Positions 15,674 to 24,403 of a stretch of 64,000 nt of DNA are shown here, piece by piece. The notes under the pieces are model-generated. The model saw only the letters and a list, made by a program, of their open reading frames with translations. It ran no database searches and had not been told where the DNA came from. The DNA is from an uncultured Clostridia bacterium (lineage in GTDB: Bacteria > Bacillota > Clostridia > Christensenellales > Aristaeellaceae). The stretch covers positions 124,001 through 188,000 of the forward strand of contig CAKUFI010000001.1 in the NCBI GenBank assembly GCA_934647305.1. Reading direction: 5' to 3'. The translations under genes were made by a program, and so were the position numbers. Within the stretch, counting starts at the first letter, position 1. Every line of letters starts with the position of its first letter.

Positions 15674-15717
15674 AAACGCACCGACGGCGAGCGACGGGTT
15701 TCGAACCGGAAAACCGC

Positions 15718-15723
15718 TATAAT
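15718..15723 (+). promoter_or_regulatory. -10 element of the spoIIG promoter
   Basis: TATAAT 28 bp before the spoIIGA start. No -35 at standard spacing is seen, as expected for a Spo0A-activated promoter; the nearest Spo0A boxes end 44 bp upstream. Confidence 0.6.
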
Positions 15724-15750
15724 CCCAGACGTGGCAAGGGGGGAAGGCGA

Positions 15751-16503
15751 ATGAGCATTGAGCGATTCCTGCTGACCAACTTTGTCGCGAACCTGATGCT
15801 GCTGGCCGTTTCGACGCGAGCCGTGGGCCGGGTGCTGCCGGGGCGGGTGCTGTGTGCGGCGCTGCTGGGCACGTTCTACGCACTTTTCGCCTACGCGTCC
15901 GGAAAAGCCTGGCTGAGGTCGCCTGCGTGCGCGCTGGGCTGTCTGATCGGCATGTGCCTGGTGGCCTGCCCGCCGGGAAGCCTGAGAAAGCGCGCGAGGC
16001 TGTGCGCAAGCCTTGCGGTCTGCTCGGGACTGGCGGGAGGAATCCAGCTGGCGCTGGGGCAGGCCAGCCCCGCGCTGTTCCTGGCGGCGATGGCGCTCTA
16101 TGCGCTCTTTACGGGCTGCAGGCGCAGCGCGCGGGAGGTGCGGGAGGTACGGCTCAGGCTGGAATTTTCCGGAGGACAGGTTGACGTGTGCGCGCTGGTG
16201 GACAGCGGCAACCGCCTACACGAACCGCTCTCCGGTCTGCCGGTGCTGCTCGTCGAGCGGGAATGCCTGGAAAGGGCGCTCGGCCGGCAGAACCTGGACA
16301 GGCTCGAGGCACAGGGCCGCCCGGTGCGCTTTCGCTCGCTGGGACACAGCGGAGAGCTAAACTGCCTGCCTGCGCGGCGGCTGCGGATCGTGCAAAGGGG
16401 CCGCCTGCTCCCGGCGGGAGACGTCTTCGTGGCGCCCTGTGAGCATACGCTGTCCGGAGAGCATCAGGCGATTGCCCCGGTCGGCATCTTCGACGAGGCG
16501 TGA
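15751..16503 (+). CDS. spoIIGA: sporulation sigma-E factor processing peptidase
   Basis: A 250-residue protein with five N-terminal membrane helices (about 1-120) and a C-terminal aspartic-protease-like domain. The catalytic Asp is D151 in ALVDSGNRLHEPLSGLPVL, the SpoIIGA signature. It sits in the forespore septum and, when signalled by SpoIIR, cleaves the pro-sequence of SigE. The gene lies directly upstream of sigE, the conserved order. Start ATG follows GGGGGAAGG. Confidence 0.9.
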   Translation: MSIERFLLTNFVANLMLLAVSTRAVGRVLPGRVLCAALLGTFYALFAYASGKAWLRSPACALGCLIGMCLVACPPGSLRKRARLCASLAVCSGLAGGIQLALGQASPALFLAAMALYALFTGCRRSAREVREVRLRLEFSGGQVDVCALVDSGNRLHEPLSGLPVLLVERECLERALGRQNLDRLEAQGRPVRFRSLGHSGELNCLPARRLRIVQRGRLLPAGDVFVAPCEHTLSGEHQAIAPVGIFDEA

Positions 16504-16559
16504 GGTACAAGGGATTTCGCGAGAGAAGCAGGGGAAATCTTTTGTAAAGGAGCGTTCGT

Positions 16560-17267
16560 ATGAAGGCCGGAATCAGGCACACCATCGTTCGGTTTATCTC
16601 CCGCATGAAGCGGGAATCCATACTCTACATCGGAGGCAGCGATACACTGCCGCCCCCATTGACCAAAGAAGAGGAGCGTTCACTGATGGAAAACATGCAA
16701 ACCAGTAATGAACAGGCCGTCCGCGCGACGCTGATTGAGCGCAACCTGCGCCTGGTGGTCTATATTGCCCGGAAATTTGAGAACACCGGCATCGGCATCG
16801 AGGATCTGATCTCGATCGGCACCATCGGCCTGATCAAGGCGGTCGGTTCCTTTGACCCGAACAAGAACATCAAGCTGGCGACCTACGCCTCGCGCTGCAT
16901 CGAGAACGAAATCCTGATGGTGCTCAGGCGCAACAGCAAGCGGCGGCTGGAGGTCTCGCTGGACGAGCCGCTCAACACCGACTGGGACGGCAACGAGCTG
17001 CTGCTTTCCGACGTGCTGGGCACCGAGGCCGACCTGGTGAGCAAGCAGCTGGACGCAGACGTGGAAAAGCAGCTGCTGTACATGGCCATCGCCAACCTCG
17101 ACCCGCGCGAGAAGAAGATCATCTCGCTTCGATACGGCCTGATGAACGGGCGGGAACACACGCAGAAGGAGGTCGCCGACCTGATGGGTATTTCCCAGTC
17201 CTACATCTCCCGCCTTGAAAAGCGTATCATCCACCAGCTGCAGACCGACATGGAAAAGATGGCCTAA
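16560..17267 (+). CDS. sigE: RNA polymerase sporulation sigma factor E (pro-SigE)
   Basis: A 235-residue sigma-70 factor controlling early mother-cell genes. It carries a pro-region of about 27 residues ending at [13 protein letters not shown], where SpoIIGA cleaves. Region 2 is intact ([49 protein letters not shown]), and region 4 ends with the helix-turn-helix [22 protein letters not shown]. Complete and apparently functional. Start ATG has an AAAGGAG site; 56 bp after spoIIGA. Confidence 0.95.
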   Translation: MKAGIRHTIVRFISRMKRESILYIGGSDTLPPPLTKEEERSLMENMQTSNEQAVRATLIERNLRLVVYIARKFENTGIGIEDLISIGTIGLIKAVGSFDPNKNIKLATYASRCIENEILMVLRRNSKRRLEVSLDEPLNTDWDGNELLLSDVLGTEADLVSKQLDADVEKQLLYMAIANLDPREKKIISLRYGLMNGREHTQKEVADLMGISQSYISRLEKRIIHQLQTDMEKMA

Positions 17268-17273
17268 TCGGGC

Positions 17274-17304
17274 GCATAGCCGCCTTGCCTTCCGGGCATA
17301 AATA
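17274..17304 (+). promoter_or_regulatory. candidate forespore (sigma-F/G type) promoter before sigG
   Basis: GCATA (17274-17278), 18 bp, CATAAATA (17297-17304). This fits the GYATA / CATAMTA pattern of forespore promoters and lies 30 bp before the sigG start. Confidence 0.45.
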
Positions 17305-17333
17305 CTGGAGGAAGACGGAGGAGGCGATTCGAT

Positions 17334-17630
17334 ATGGCGACGGGCAAGGTGGAAATCTGCGGCATCGATACCTCGACGCTCCCGGTGATCCGGGGCGAGG
17401 CGGCGCGGGAGATGCTTGCAAGGGCGCAAAATGGCGACGAACAGGCGCGGCAGGCGTTTATCCAGGGGAATCTCCGGCTGGTGCTGAGCGTGATTCAACG
17501 CTTTCAGGGGCGCGGAGAGAGCGTGGACGACCTGTTTCAGGTGGGCTGTATCGGCCTGATTAAGGCGATCGACCACTTCGACCTTGGACAAAACGTGCGT
17601 TTTTCGACGTACGCCGTGCCAATCATCGCC
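17334..17630 (+). pseudogene. sigG: sporulation sigma factor G, truncated after region 2
   Basis: The start is a canonical SigG: MATGKVEICGIDTSTLPV, then NLRLVLSVIQRF, DDLFQVGCIGLIKAIDHFDL and VRFSTYAVPII. A full SigG has about 255 residues and continues with MIIGEIRRYLRD, region 3 and region 4. Here similarity stops after about residue 98, at 17628. The frame stays open for another 1.2 kb only because it runs antisense through the GC-rich activase and glycyl radical enzyme genes. The missing two thirds are not found elsewhere in the window. The break abuts the T-run of the activase terminator (17632-17643). Start ATG has a GGAGGAGG site. Confidence 0.85.
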
Positions 17631-17635
17631 CGTTG

Positions 17636-17680
17636 TCGAAAAACAGCCCTCGGAGAACAAGGCTCCGGGGCTGCGCTTTT
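17636..17680 (-). terminator. intrinsic terminator after the radical SAM activase gene
   Basis: On the minus strand GCAGCCCCGGAG, a short loop, CTCCGAGGGCTG, then TTTTTC (plus-strand 17639-17674). Its T-run points into the truncated sigG. Confidence 0.75.
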
Positions 17681-17687
17681 GATCGGG

Positions 17688-18542
17688 TCAGGCGGGCTTG
17701 TGCAGGTAGACCTCGATGCCGCGGCGCTCATAAGGCTCGGCGTGTACCTGCACGGGCCGCGCCGTGTCGAACTCGGGGGCGTAGGTCATGCCGGCCATCG
17801 GGTACTTGGCCCCGGCGGTCATGTGGTAGGGCAAAAACTCCATCCGGATCAGCGAGGACGCGCCGGCGAGCAGATCAGCGGTTTCTTCCGCCTGATCGAG
17901 GGTGTCGTTTACGCCCGGGATGAGCGGCGTGCGGATGATGAAGGGGAGAGACCCCTCGCAGAGCATGCGCGCGTGGCGCAGGATGGGCGCGTTGTCCACG
18001 CCAGTATAGTGTCTGTGGCGGGCGGGGTCGGTCAGCTTGATATCCATGATGATCAGGCTGAGGGTGCGCATCGCGTCCTCAAAGACCTGGTCGGAGGCGT
18101 AGCCGCTGGTCTCGATCGCCGTGTGTACGCCGGGCATCTGCGAGATGACCTCGCGCACGAAATCCCACTGCATCAGCGGTTCGCCGCCCGAAAAGGTCAC
18201 GCCGCCGCCGGTCTGCTCGAAGAGCGCGCGGCTTCTGAGCAGCCTTTTCGCCAGCTCGGCGCTGTCTGTCTTTTTGCCTGCGATACGGCGAAGGTTCAGC
18301 GGGCAGACCGGAATACACTTACCGCAGGCGACGCAGTGCCCCGGGTGCTCGCAGACCGCCCTGCAGGCCCCACAGTGCACGCAGGCCGACGGGCTGACCA
18401 TCAGCTGCGGCGCGGGGGAGAGGCCCTCCGGGTTGTGGCACCACATGCAGCGCAGCGGGCAGCCCTTCAAAAACACCGTCGTGCGCACGCCCGGGCCGTC
18501 GTAGACCGCGAATTCCTTGACGTCGAATACCGTGCCGGTCAT
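17688..18542 (-). CDS. glycyl radical enzyme activating protein (radical SAM)
   Basis: A 284-residue activase that uses S-adenosylmethionine to install the glycyl radical on its partner enzyme. The radical SAM cluster motif is C28-PLR-C32-MW-C35. An inserted ferredoxin-like domain with CVHCGACRAVC and CVACGKCIPVC (about 53-80) would hold two extra 4Fe-4S clusters, as in activases of the glycerol dehydratase and CutD type but not of plain PFL. The GGEP motif (SGGEPLMQWDF) is present. It follows the enzyme gene by 3 bp. Confidence 0.9.
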   Translation of the reverse strand: MTGTVFDVKEFAVYDGPGVRTTVFLKGCPLRCMWCHNPEGLSPAPQLMVSPSACVHCGACRAVCEHPGHCVACGKCIPVCPLNLRRIAGKKTDSAELAKRLLRSRALFEQTGGGVTFSGGEPLMQWDFVREVISQMPGVHTAIETSGYASDQVFEDAMRTLSLIIMDIKLTDPARHRHYTGVDNAPILRHARMLCEGSLPFIIRTPLIPGVNDTLDQAEETADLLAGASSLIRMEFLPYHMTAGAKYPMAGMTYAPEFDTARPVQVHAEPYERRGIEVYLHKPA

Positions 18543-18545
18543 GGC

Positions 18546-20585
18546 CTACACCTGCAGCTCGACGCGCTCGATGATGTGATCCTGATAGCACTCGTCCAGC
18601 TCGACGAAGTAGCCGCTCCAGCCCCAGACGCGCACGATCAGGTTGCGGTACTTGTCCGGATGCGCCTTCGCGTCGAGCAGCTGCTCACGGTTGACCGTGT
18701 TGAGCTGCAGCTGATGGCCGCCGCGGCTGATGAAGAAGCGCACCAGCTGCGCCACCTTGGTGATGGCCTCGTCCTCGCGGAAGACGCTGTCGTGGAACTC
18801 AATGGTCAGCGGGCCGCCGTTGATGACGCGGGAGAGGTTGGGCTTGGTGAAGGACTCGATCAGCGACACCGGGCCGCTTAAGCGGGTGTTGATGCCGGGC
18901 GCGTAGTTGGCGGGCAGCGGTTCCTCGGCCAGGCGGCCGTCGATGGTCGCGCCCAGGTCGCGCGCGTGCCAGATGTAGTACATCGCGGAGCCGGTGCCCG
19001 CGCGGAAGACGCCGCCGCGCTCGTTCCTCAGGCCCTCCAGCGAGTCGGCGAAGGTATCCAGCAGGAAGCAGGCGTACTGGTCGGCCGCGTCCTCGTCGTT
19101 GCCCATCTTGGGGCACTCCTGCTTGAGCTGATAGCGCAGCGCGTCGAAGCCCTTGAAATCGGCGTCCATCGCGTGCAGCAGCTCGGCGGGATCGGTGTGG
19201 CGCTTGAAGACCATTTCCTCGACCGCCGCCATGCCGTCCGCCGCGGTGGCCAGGCCCGTGCCGTGGAAACCGAAGTTGTTGTACTTGCTGCCCAGGGAGA
19301 TGTCCTTCGCCTTTTCAAGGCAGCCATCGAAGAACAGCGAGATATATGGCGAGGGGATGATATACAGGTCGTGAAGACCGGCCGCCATCTCGCGAACCTG
19401 GGAGAAAATGCGCTCGCGAACCAGCGCCTTCATCTCGTCCATGCTCTGAAGCGTGGTCAGGTGTTCGCGCACCACCTGGTTGACCACCCCGGTGAAGGGC
19501 AGCGCGCCGATGTTGGGAATGTCCATGCCTACGCCGGGGATGATGAACTCCCAGCAGGCGGCCACGACGTAGTTGTACGCGTCGGCCTCGTCATATCCCA
19601 GCTTCATCAGCGCGGGAATGGCCACGTCGTCGTTTTCATACTGCGGGAAGCCCAGACCCAGGCGGGTCAGCTGCGTGCCCAGCTCGTAGACCTCAAGCGG
19701 GGTGTTGCTGTGCACGCGCAGGTTGATCTTCGGGTCGATCACGTGCAGCTCGGCCGAGGCGCGGATGCACAGCTCGCTGAGCTTGCTGTAGCCGTCCACG
19801 CCCTTTTTGAGGTAGCCGCCCAGCACCATGCTCTGGCCGTTGTCGCCCTGCTGCATGCCGGGATACAGGTCGCTGTCCCGGTTGCAGGCCAGGAAGAACT
19901 CCTCAATCAGCTCAAGCGCCTCCTCCTCGGTCAGGCGGCCCTCGGCCAGGTCGCGCTCAAAGTAGGGGCGCATGTACTGGTCGAAGCGGCCCAGCGTGTT
20001 GTGGTAGTCGCCCTCGCACCACATGGCGAAGTGCAGGATGCGCAGGCTCTGCAGCGCCTCGCGGAAGGTGGATGCGCCCCGCGCGGGCACGCGGTCGAGC
20101 ACCTCGGCCACGTCCTCGCGGCCCTGCGTACGGGCATAGACGGCGTAACGCGCGGTCAGGGCGAGCACGGCGAGGATACTCCTGCGCATGGACTCGAGGT
20201 AGGCACGGTTGTCGTCGGTCTCGACCTGATCGAGCTTCTCAAGCTGCGCGCACAGGCCCTCGGAGATCAGCCGGCCGTAGTCGGGGGAGAGGTTGCAGAC
20301 ATTGCCCAACTCGTGGATGTAGTGGGTCGACTTGATCCTCTCCCATTCCTCGTCCGTGTAGATCATGGGCAGCGCGGGCAGCGTGCGGGTGAAGACGATC
20401 TTCTCATCCGGCAGCAGCACCGGCTGCTCGTTTTCGAGGAAGGTCTCAAGGCGCAGGGCGGTGCGCTCGAAGTCGCGCTGGTCGGCCTTTCGGTAGCAGG
20501 CCGGGTCGATCATCAGCTTCCGGCGCAGGGCGTGGTGGCGCTTGCTCAGGATGTACTCCCGCAGCGCTTTGATTCGTTCCGTCAT
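18546..20585 (-). CDS. glycyl radical enzyme, pyruvate formate-lyase superfamily, unusually short
   Basis: A 679-residue anaerobic radical enzyme. The thiyl-radical Cys is C344 in VVAACWEFIIPG and the glycyl radical site is G655 in RVWGWSGYF near the C-terminus. Known members (PFL, CutC, HypD, glycerol and propanediol dehydratases) have about 760-850 residues, and usually show GCVE or CC at the active site and RVxGY at the radical site. Here both are modified (CWE, RVWGW). The activase with extra clusters suggests a dehydratase-like or lyase reaction rather than PFL. Substrate unknown. Start ATG has an AAAGGAG site. Confidence 0.85.
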   Translation of the reverse strand: MTERIKALREYILSKRHHALRRKLMIDPACYRKADQRDFERTALRLETFLENEQPVLLPDEKIVFTRTLPALPMIYTDEEWERIKSTHYIHELGNVCNLSPDYGRLISEGLCAQLEKLDQVETDDNRAYLESMRRSILAVLALTARYAVYARTQGREDVAEVLDRVPARGASTFREALQSLRILHFAMWCEGDYHNTLGRFDQYMRPYFERDLAEGRLTEEEALELIEEFFLACNRDSDLYPGMQQGDNGQSMVLGGYLKKGVDGYSKLSELCIRASAELHVIDPKINLRVHSNTPLEVYELGTQLTRLGLGFPQYENDDVAIPALMKLGYDEADAYNYVVAACWEFIIPGVGMDIPNIGALPFTGVVNQVVREHLTTLQSMDEMKALVRERIFSQVREMAAGLHDLYIIPSPYISLFFDGCLEKAKDISLGSKYNNFGFHGTGLATAADGMAAVEEMVFKRHTDPAELLHAMDADFKGFDALRYQLKQECPKMGNDEDAADQYACFLLDTFADSLEGLRNERGGVFRAGTGSAMYYIWHARDLGATIDGRLAEEPLPANYAPGINTRLSGPVSLIESFTKPNLSRVINGGPLTIEFHDSVFREDEAITKVAQLVRFFISRGGHQLQLNTVNREQLLDAKAHPDKYRNLIVRVWGWSGYFVELDECYQDHIIERVELQV

Positions 20586-20607
20586 GTGATTCGCTCCTTT
20601 ATTGAAG

Positions 20608-20644
20608 ACACCGTTGGTGTGCTTTATATTTCTGTCTCATTATA
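20608..20644 (-). promoter_or_regulatory. promoter and operator-like palindrome of the glycyl radical operon
   Basis: Minus-strand extended -10 TGCTATAAT (plus-strand ATTATA 20639-20644); no clear -35. Between it and the ribosome site lies the palindrome ACACC-gtt-GGTGT (20608-20620), a candidate operator. Confidence 0.45.
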
Positions 20645-20670
20645 GCATAGATCGTGCCCGGCTGGGAATA

Positions 20671-20711
20671 AGCAAAAGCCGATTCACACGGATTTTGCAT
20701 GCGAATCGGCT
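20671..20711 (-). terminator. intrinsic terminator of the antiporter operon
   Basis: On the minus strand AGCCGATTCGCA and TGTGAATCGGCT (plus-strand 20677-20711), one mismatch, followed by TTTGCTT. Confidence 0.8.
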
Positions 20712-20725
20712 GAAGAAGTATTCCC

Positions 20726-22927
20726 TTAGCGCCAGAGAATGAGGTACGCGAAGGCCAGGAACAGGCCGATGCAGGTCAGCAGCAGGCCGAAGGAGACGCT
20801 GTGCGCGACGCGGCGAATCGAGCTGTCCATCTCGTCGCGGCCGGCGGCCAGCACGATGGTGAAGTCGGTCTTGACCGGGTGGCGCAGGAAGACCGTGCGG
20901 TTGGCCAGCGCGACGAGCGAATTGAGCAGGCAGCCCAGGGCGTAGGTCAGGCGCGTGCCCACCGGGGCCTCGAGCGGCTTTTTCTCGTGGCGGAACAGCG
21001 TCCGCTTGAGCGCCAGCGCCACCGTGTCGGTCAGGCTGTCGCAAAGGCGCACGACGAAGACCGCGGCCGGACGGAATGCGCGCAGTATGGCCTCGGGCGC
21101 CTTGTCCATGGCATGGGCAAAGCCGGCGGCGAGGGGGCGCAGCAGGCGGCAGGCCGTTTCGACGAGACCGCCCAGCACGCGGCTGATCAGGCCCAGCGCG
21201 CCCGGAATCAGGCGGCAGACGAGCGGCCTGTACACCAGGTTCTCAAGGTCCAGCCAGGCGGGCCAGCGGTTGAGGTACACGCCTTTTTTCATCAGCAGGC
21301 CGCGCACCACCGCAAAGTAGACGACGGCCGCGATGCTCAGCGACTCGGCCGCGCCCAGCAGGTTCTCGCCGGAAAAGTAGGAGATGGCGTGCGACACGCC
21401 CTCGCTGCGGAAGAAGCCCGCGGCTCCCTGCGCCGCCTGCCGCAAGAAAACGGAGGGGAACAGACCCAGCACGGGCAGCGCCGCCGCCGAGACGGTCAGT
21501 ACCGCCTTGCTAAGCGGGGTAGCGTAGCTTTTGCTCAGGCGGTCGTACTCGGCCTGGCGCGCGCTCTTCAGGTTTTTCTGCCAGAAGATGGCGACGTACA
21601 GCTTGGTCATGTAGGCCGCGGTCAGGCCGCCCGTCGTCAGAAACAGCCACTCGACCGCGCGGCAGAGAACTGTGCCTTCGCCCAGCAGCGTGCGCTCGGC
21701 CACGTACTCGAGCAGCGCCTCGTGCAGCAGCGATTTGCTCACGAACCCGTTAAACAGCGGCACGCCCGCCAGTCCCACCGCGCCCATCAGGAACGCGAAG
21801 TGCAGCGCCGGCTTGCCTCGGCCGTAGCCGCGAATCTCGTTCAGGTCGAGGCTGTGCGCCTTCATATAGACCGCGCCGGCGGTCATGAACAGCGTCAGCT
21901 TGATCAGCGAGTGGTTAATCATGTGCATGACCGTGCCGTACACGGCCAGCCCGTCGCCCTCGGCGAGCAGTGCCTGCACGGCCACGCCGAAGAGTATGAA
22001 GCCGATCTGCGACATGCTCGAGCAGGCCAGCGTGCGCTTGAGGTCGATCGAGAACAGCGCCAGCAGCGCGCCCAGGAACATCGTGATCATCGCGAAGGCC
22101 AGCAGGATGTTGCCCCAGGCGGCGTTGTGGCCGAAGACGTTGCAGGAGACCGCGATCAGGCCGAACACGCCGGTCTTGGTCAGGATGCCTGAAAGCAGCG
22201 CGCTGGCCGGAGCCGGAGCCACCGGGTGCGCCTTGGGCAGCCAGATGTGCAGCGGAAACGCGCCCGCCTTGGCCGCGAAGCCCACGCAGGTCAGCGCGCC
22301 CGCGGCATAGAGCGCGGAGCGGTTTTCCACCCGGGCGCAGGCCGCGAAGAGCCCGTCGTAGCTCAGCGTGCCGGTCAGGCGATAGAGCAGGAACAGCCCC
22401 ATCAGCGTGACCATGCCGCCGCCCACCGCCACCGCCAGGTAGGTCTGAGCCGCACGCATCGCCTTTTCGTCCTCCTCGTGCGCCACCAGGCAGTAGCTGC
22501 TCAGCGACATGATCTCAAAGAAGATGAACAGGGTGTAGAAATCTTCGGCCAGGAACACGCCGATCGTCGCGCCCATCGTGAGAAGCGAAAACAGGTGATA
22601 GCGGCTGCGGTTGTGGTGGTGCAGAAAGTACTCGCGCGAAAACAGCGAGGTGCATAGCCACATGAAGCAGGCGATCAGCGAATAGACCGCCCGGAAACCC
22701 TCCATCGAGAAATGCAGCCCCAGGCCGCAGAAGCCTTCCCAGGCAAAGCGGAGCGTTTCGCCCCGCCGCGTGCAGAGAAGGCCCCACCCAGCTATTGCCA
22801 GGCAGACCGCGCACACCAGGGCGACCAAAGCGTCCCGCGCGCGCTCGGAGCGGCGGCCGGCGACATAGCTGAGAATCGCGCCGCCCATCGGCAGAAAGAC
22901 CAGCAGGGGCAGCAGAAGTTGTTTCAT
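20726..22927 (-). CDS. NuoL/MrpA-like antiporter subunit (733 aa)
   Basis: A proton-conducting membrane subunit with about 14-16 helices. The core ion-translocation residues of the NuoL/M/N family are present: Glu in FIFFEIMSL, Lys in AKAGAFPLHIWLPKAH, Lys in ILTKTG, the HSLIK motif and Lys in FVSKSLLHEA. The long C-terminal third (residues about 500-733) has extra helices and resembles the lateral extension of NuoL/MrpA type subunits, but no DUF4040 domain follows; that part is a separate gene at 28765. Start ATG follows GAAAGGAG; the frame is open 51 bp further upstream without a site. Last gene of the operon. Confidence 0.85.
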   Translation of the reverse strand: MKQLLLPLLVFLPMGGAILSYVAGRRSERARDALVALVCAVCLAIAGWGLLCTRRGETLRFAWEGFCGLGLHFSMEGFRAVYSLIACFMWLCTSLFSREYFLHHHNRSRYHLFSLLTMGATIGVFLAEDFYTLFIFFEIMSLSSYCLVAHEEDEKAMRAAQTYLAVAVGGGMVTLMGLFLLYRLTGTLSYDGLFAACARVENRSALYAAGALTCVGFAAKAGAFPLHIWLPKAHPVAPAPASALLSGILTKTGVFGLIAVSCNVFGHNAAWGNILLAFAMITMFLGALLALFSIDLKRTLACSSMSQIGFILFGVAVQALLAEGDGLAVYGTVMHMINHSLIKLTLFMTAGAVYMKAHSLDLNEIRGYGRGKPALHFAFLMGAVGLAGVPLFNGFVSKSLLHEALLEYVAERTLLGEGTVLCRAVEWLFLTTGGLTAAYMTKLYVAIFWQKNLKSARQAEYDRLSKSYATPLSKAVLTVSAAALPVLGLFPSVFLRQAAQGAAGFFRSEGVSHAISYFSGENLLGAAESLSIAAVVYFAVVRGLLMKKGVYLNRWPAWLDLENLVYRPLVCRLIPGALGLISRVLGGLVETACRLLRPLAAGFAHAMDKAPEAILRAFRPAAVFVVRLCDSLTDTVALALKRTLFRHEKKPLEAPVGTRLTYALGCLLNSLVALANRTVFLRHPVKTDFTIVLAAGRDEMDSSIRRVAHSVSFGLLLTCIGLFLAFAYLILWR

Positions 22928-22946
22928 GGCGCGTTCGCTCCTTTCC

Positions 22947-24389
22947 TCAGAGAATATGACTGAGCCACTCGGTGACATTTGCGGCGGAGAAGCTCATGAC
23001 CAGCATGGCCAGGCACAATACGCCCAGCGACAGCTTCATCGGCAGGCCGGGGTCGCATTTTTCCGCGGGCAGCGTGCCCTCGAGCGGGCGGGCGTACATC
23101 GGCACGACCACGCTGAGCAGATACACCGCCGTCAGCACGGCCGACACGATCAGCGCGCCCGCGCCCACATAGCCTGCGATCAGGCCGCTGTCGATCGCCG
23201 CGGTGGCCAGGTTCCACTTGCTGGCGAAGCCCAGAAGGGGCGGCACGCCGGTCAGGGCGAGGCTGGCGAAGGTGAACACCGCGCAGGTGAAGGGCATGGC
23301 CTTGGCCAGGCCGCGCATTTCCTGCACGTACTCGCGGTTTGTTTTGACCAGAATCGCGCCCGCGCAGTAAAACAGCGTGATCTTCATCAGCGCGTGGAAC
23401 ACGAGGTGGGTCAGCGCGCCAGTCAGCCCGGCGTTCGTCATCAGCGCCGCGCCCATCAGGATGTAGCTGAGGTTGCTGACGGTCGAGTAGGCCAGGCGGC
23501 GCTTGAGGTGCTGCTCGCGCACGGCCATGACTGAGCCGTAGACAATGGTGAACGAGGCCAGCAGCAGGCAGACCGTCTGTGCCCACGTTCCCTCTAGCAG
23601 CCACGTGCCGAACGAGTAGTCGATCAGGCGAATCACGGCGAACGCGCCCGCCTTGACCACCGCCACCGCGTGCAGCAGCGCGGTCACAGGCGTGGGGGCG
23701 ACGCTGGCCATGGGCAGCCAGGCGTGCATGGGGAAGAGCGCGGCCTTGGTGCCGAAGCCCACAAACGAGAGCACGAACACCAGCCTGAGCAGGCCCTCCA
23801 GGCCCGAAACCGCCTCGGGAGTCAGCGTGCCGCCGGGCAGGAAGTCCACCCGGCCGTAGGTCAGCAGGAAGATCAGCCCGATGAAGCCCAGCGCCGCGCC
23901 GGTGATCGAGTAGTACAGGTACTTTCGGGCGGCGTGCACAGAGCGCGCGTCTTTCTTGTGCAGCACGAGCGGCATCGTGACCAGCGTCAGCAGCTCGTAG
24001 AAGACGTAGAGCGTGAAGTAGTTTTCCGCGCAGGCGACGGCCAGCGTCACGCCATAGCTCATCGTGTACCAGGCGAAGAAGGAGCTTTCGCGCTCCTCAT
24101 GCGCCATGTACTCATGCGCGTAGAGCACGGCGATCGGCCACAGGAAGGCGATCAGCCCCGCGAAGACGACCGACAGCCGATCCATCCGGAAGATGATCGA
24201 CAGCGCGTCGGTCATTTGCAGCAGGCGGATTTCAGGCCGCGCGCCGCCCAGGATCTGCGCCCAGACCAGGCAGGAGGTCAGCAGGGTGATCAGCCCCGTG
24301 TACAGGCTGCGCGCCCTGCGGCTGCTGAACCTGAAAAGCGGCAGACACGCGCCGCCCAGCAGCGGGAGAAAAATGGATGCAAGCAGCAT
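22947..24389 (-). CDS. NuoM/MrpD-like antiporter subunit 3
   Basis: A 480-residue membrane subunit, about 14 helices. Key residues are seen in YVFYELLTL (Glu), TKAALFPMHAWLP (Lys), AVVKAG (Lys), HALMKITLF and FASKWNLAT (Lys), so the full proton or sodium path of the family seems intact. It lies between two paralogues with 14-20 bp spacers, each preceded by a purine-rich ribosome site. Confidence 0.88.
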   Translation of the reverse strand: MLLASIFLPLLGGACLPLFRFSSRRARSLYTGLITLLTSCLVWAQILGGARPEIRLLQMTDALSIIFRMDRLSVVFAGLIAFLWPIAVLYAHEYMAHEERESSFFAWYTMSYGVTLAVACAENYFTLYVFYELLTLVTMPLVLHKKDARSVHAARKYLYYSITGAALGFIGLIFLLTYGRVDFLPGGTLTPEAVSGLEGLLRLVFVLSFVGFGTKAALFPMHAWLPMASVAPTPVTALLHAVAVVKAGAFAVIRLIDYSFGTWLLEGTWAQTVCLLLASFTIVYGSVMAVREQHLKRRLAYSTVSNLSYILMGAALMTNAGLTGALTHLVFHALMKITLFYCAGAILVKTNREYVQEMRGLAKAMPFTCAVFTFASLALTGVPPLLGFASKWNLATAAIDSGLIAGYVGAGALIVSAVLTAVYLLSVVVPMYARPLEGTLPAEKCDPGLPMKLSLGVLCLAMLVMSFSAANVTEWLSHIL

Positions 24390-24403
24390 AGTCAGCCCCC
24401 GTT

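Noticed and set aside
17334..17680. skin-like programmed interruption of sigG
   Set aside because: No site-specific recombinase, attachment sites or second half of sigG is found in the 46 kb downstream of the break, so an excisable element is not supported here.
17631..18881. Open frame continuing from sigG across the activase and into the glycyl radical enzyme gene
   Set aside because: It is antisense to two clear genes, has no sigma similarity after residue 98 and is open only because high-GC codons leave few stops on the opposite strand.
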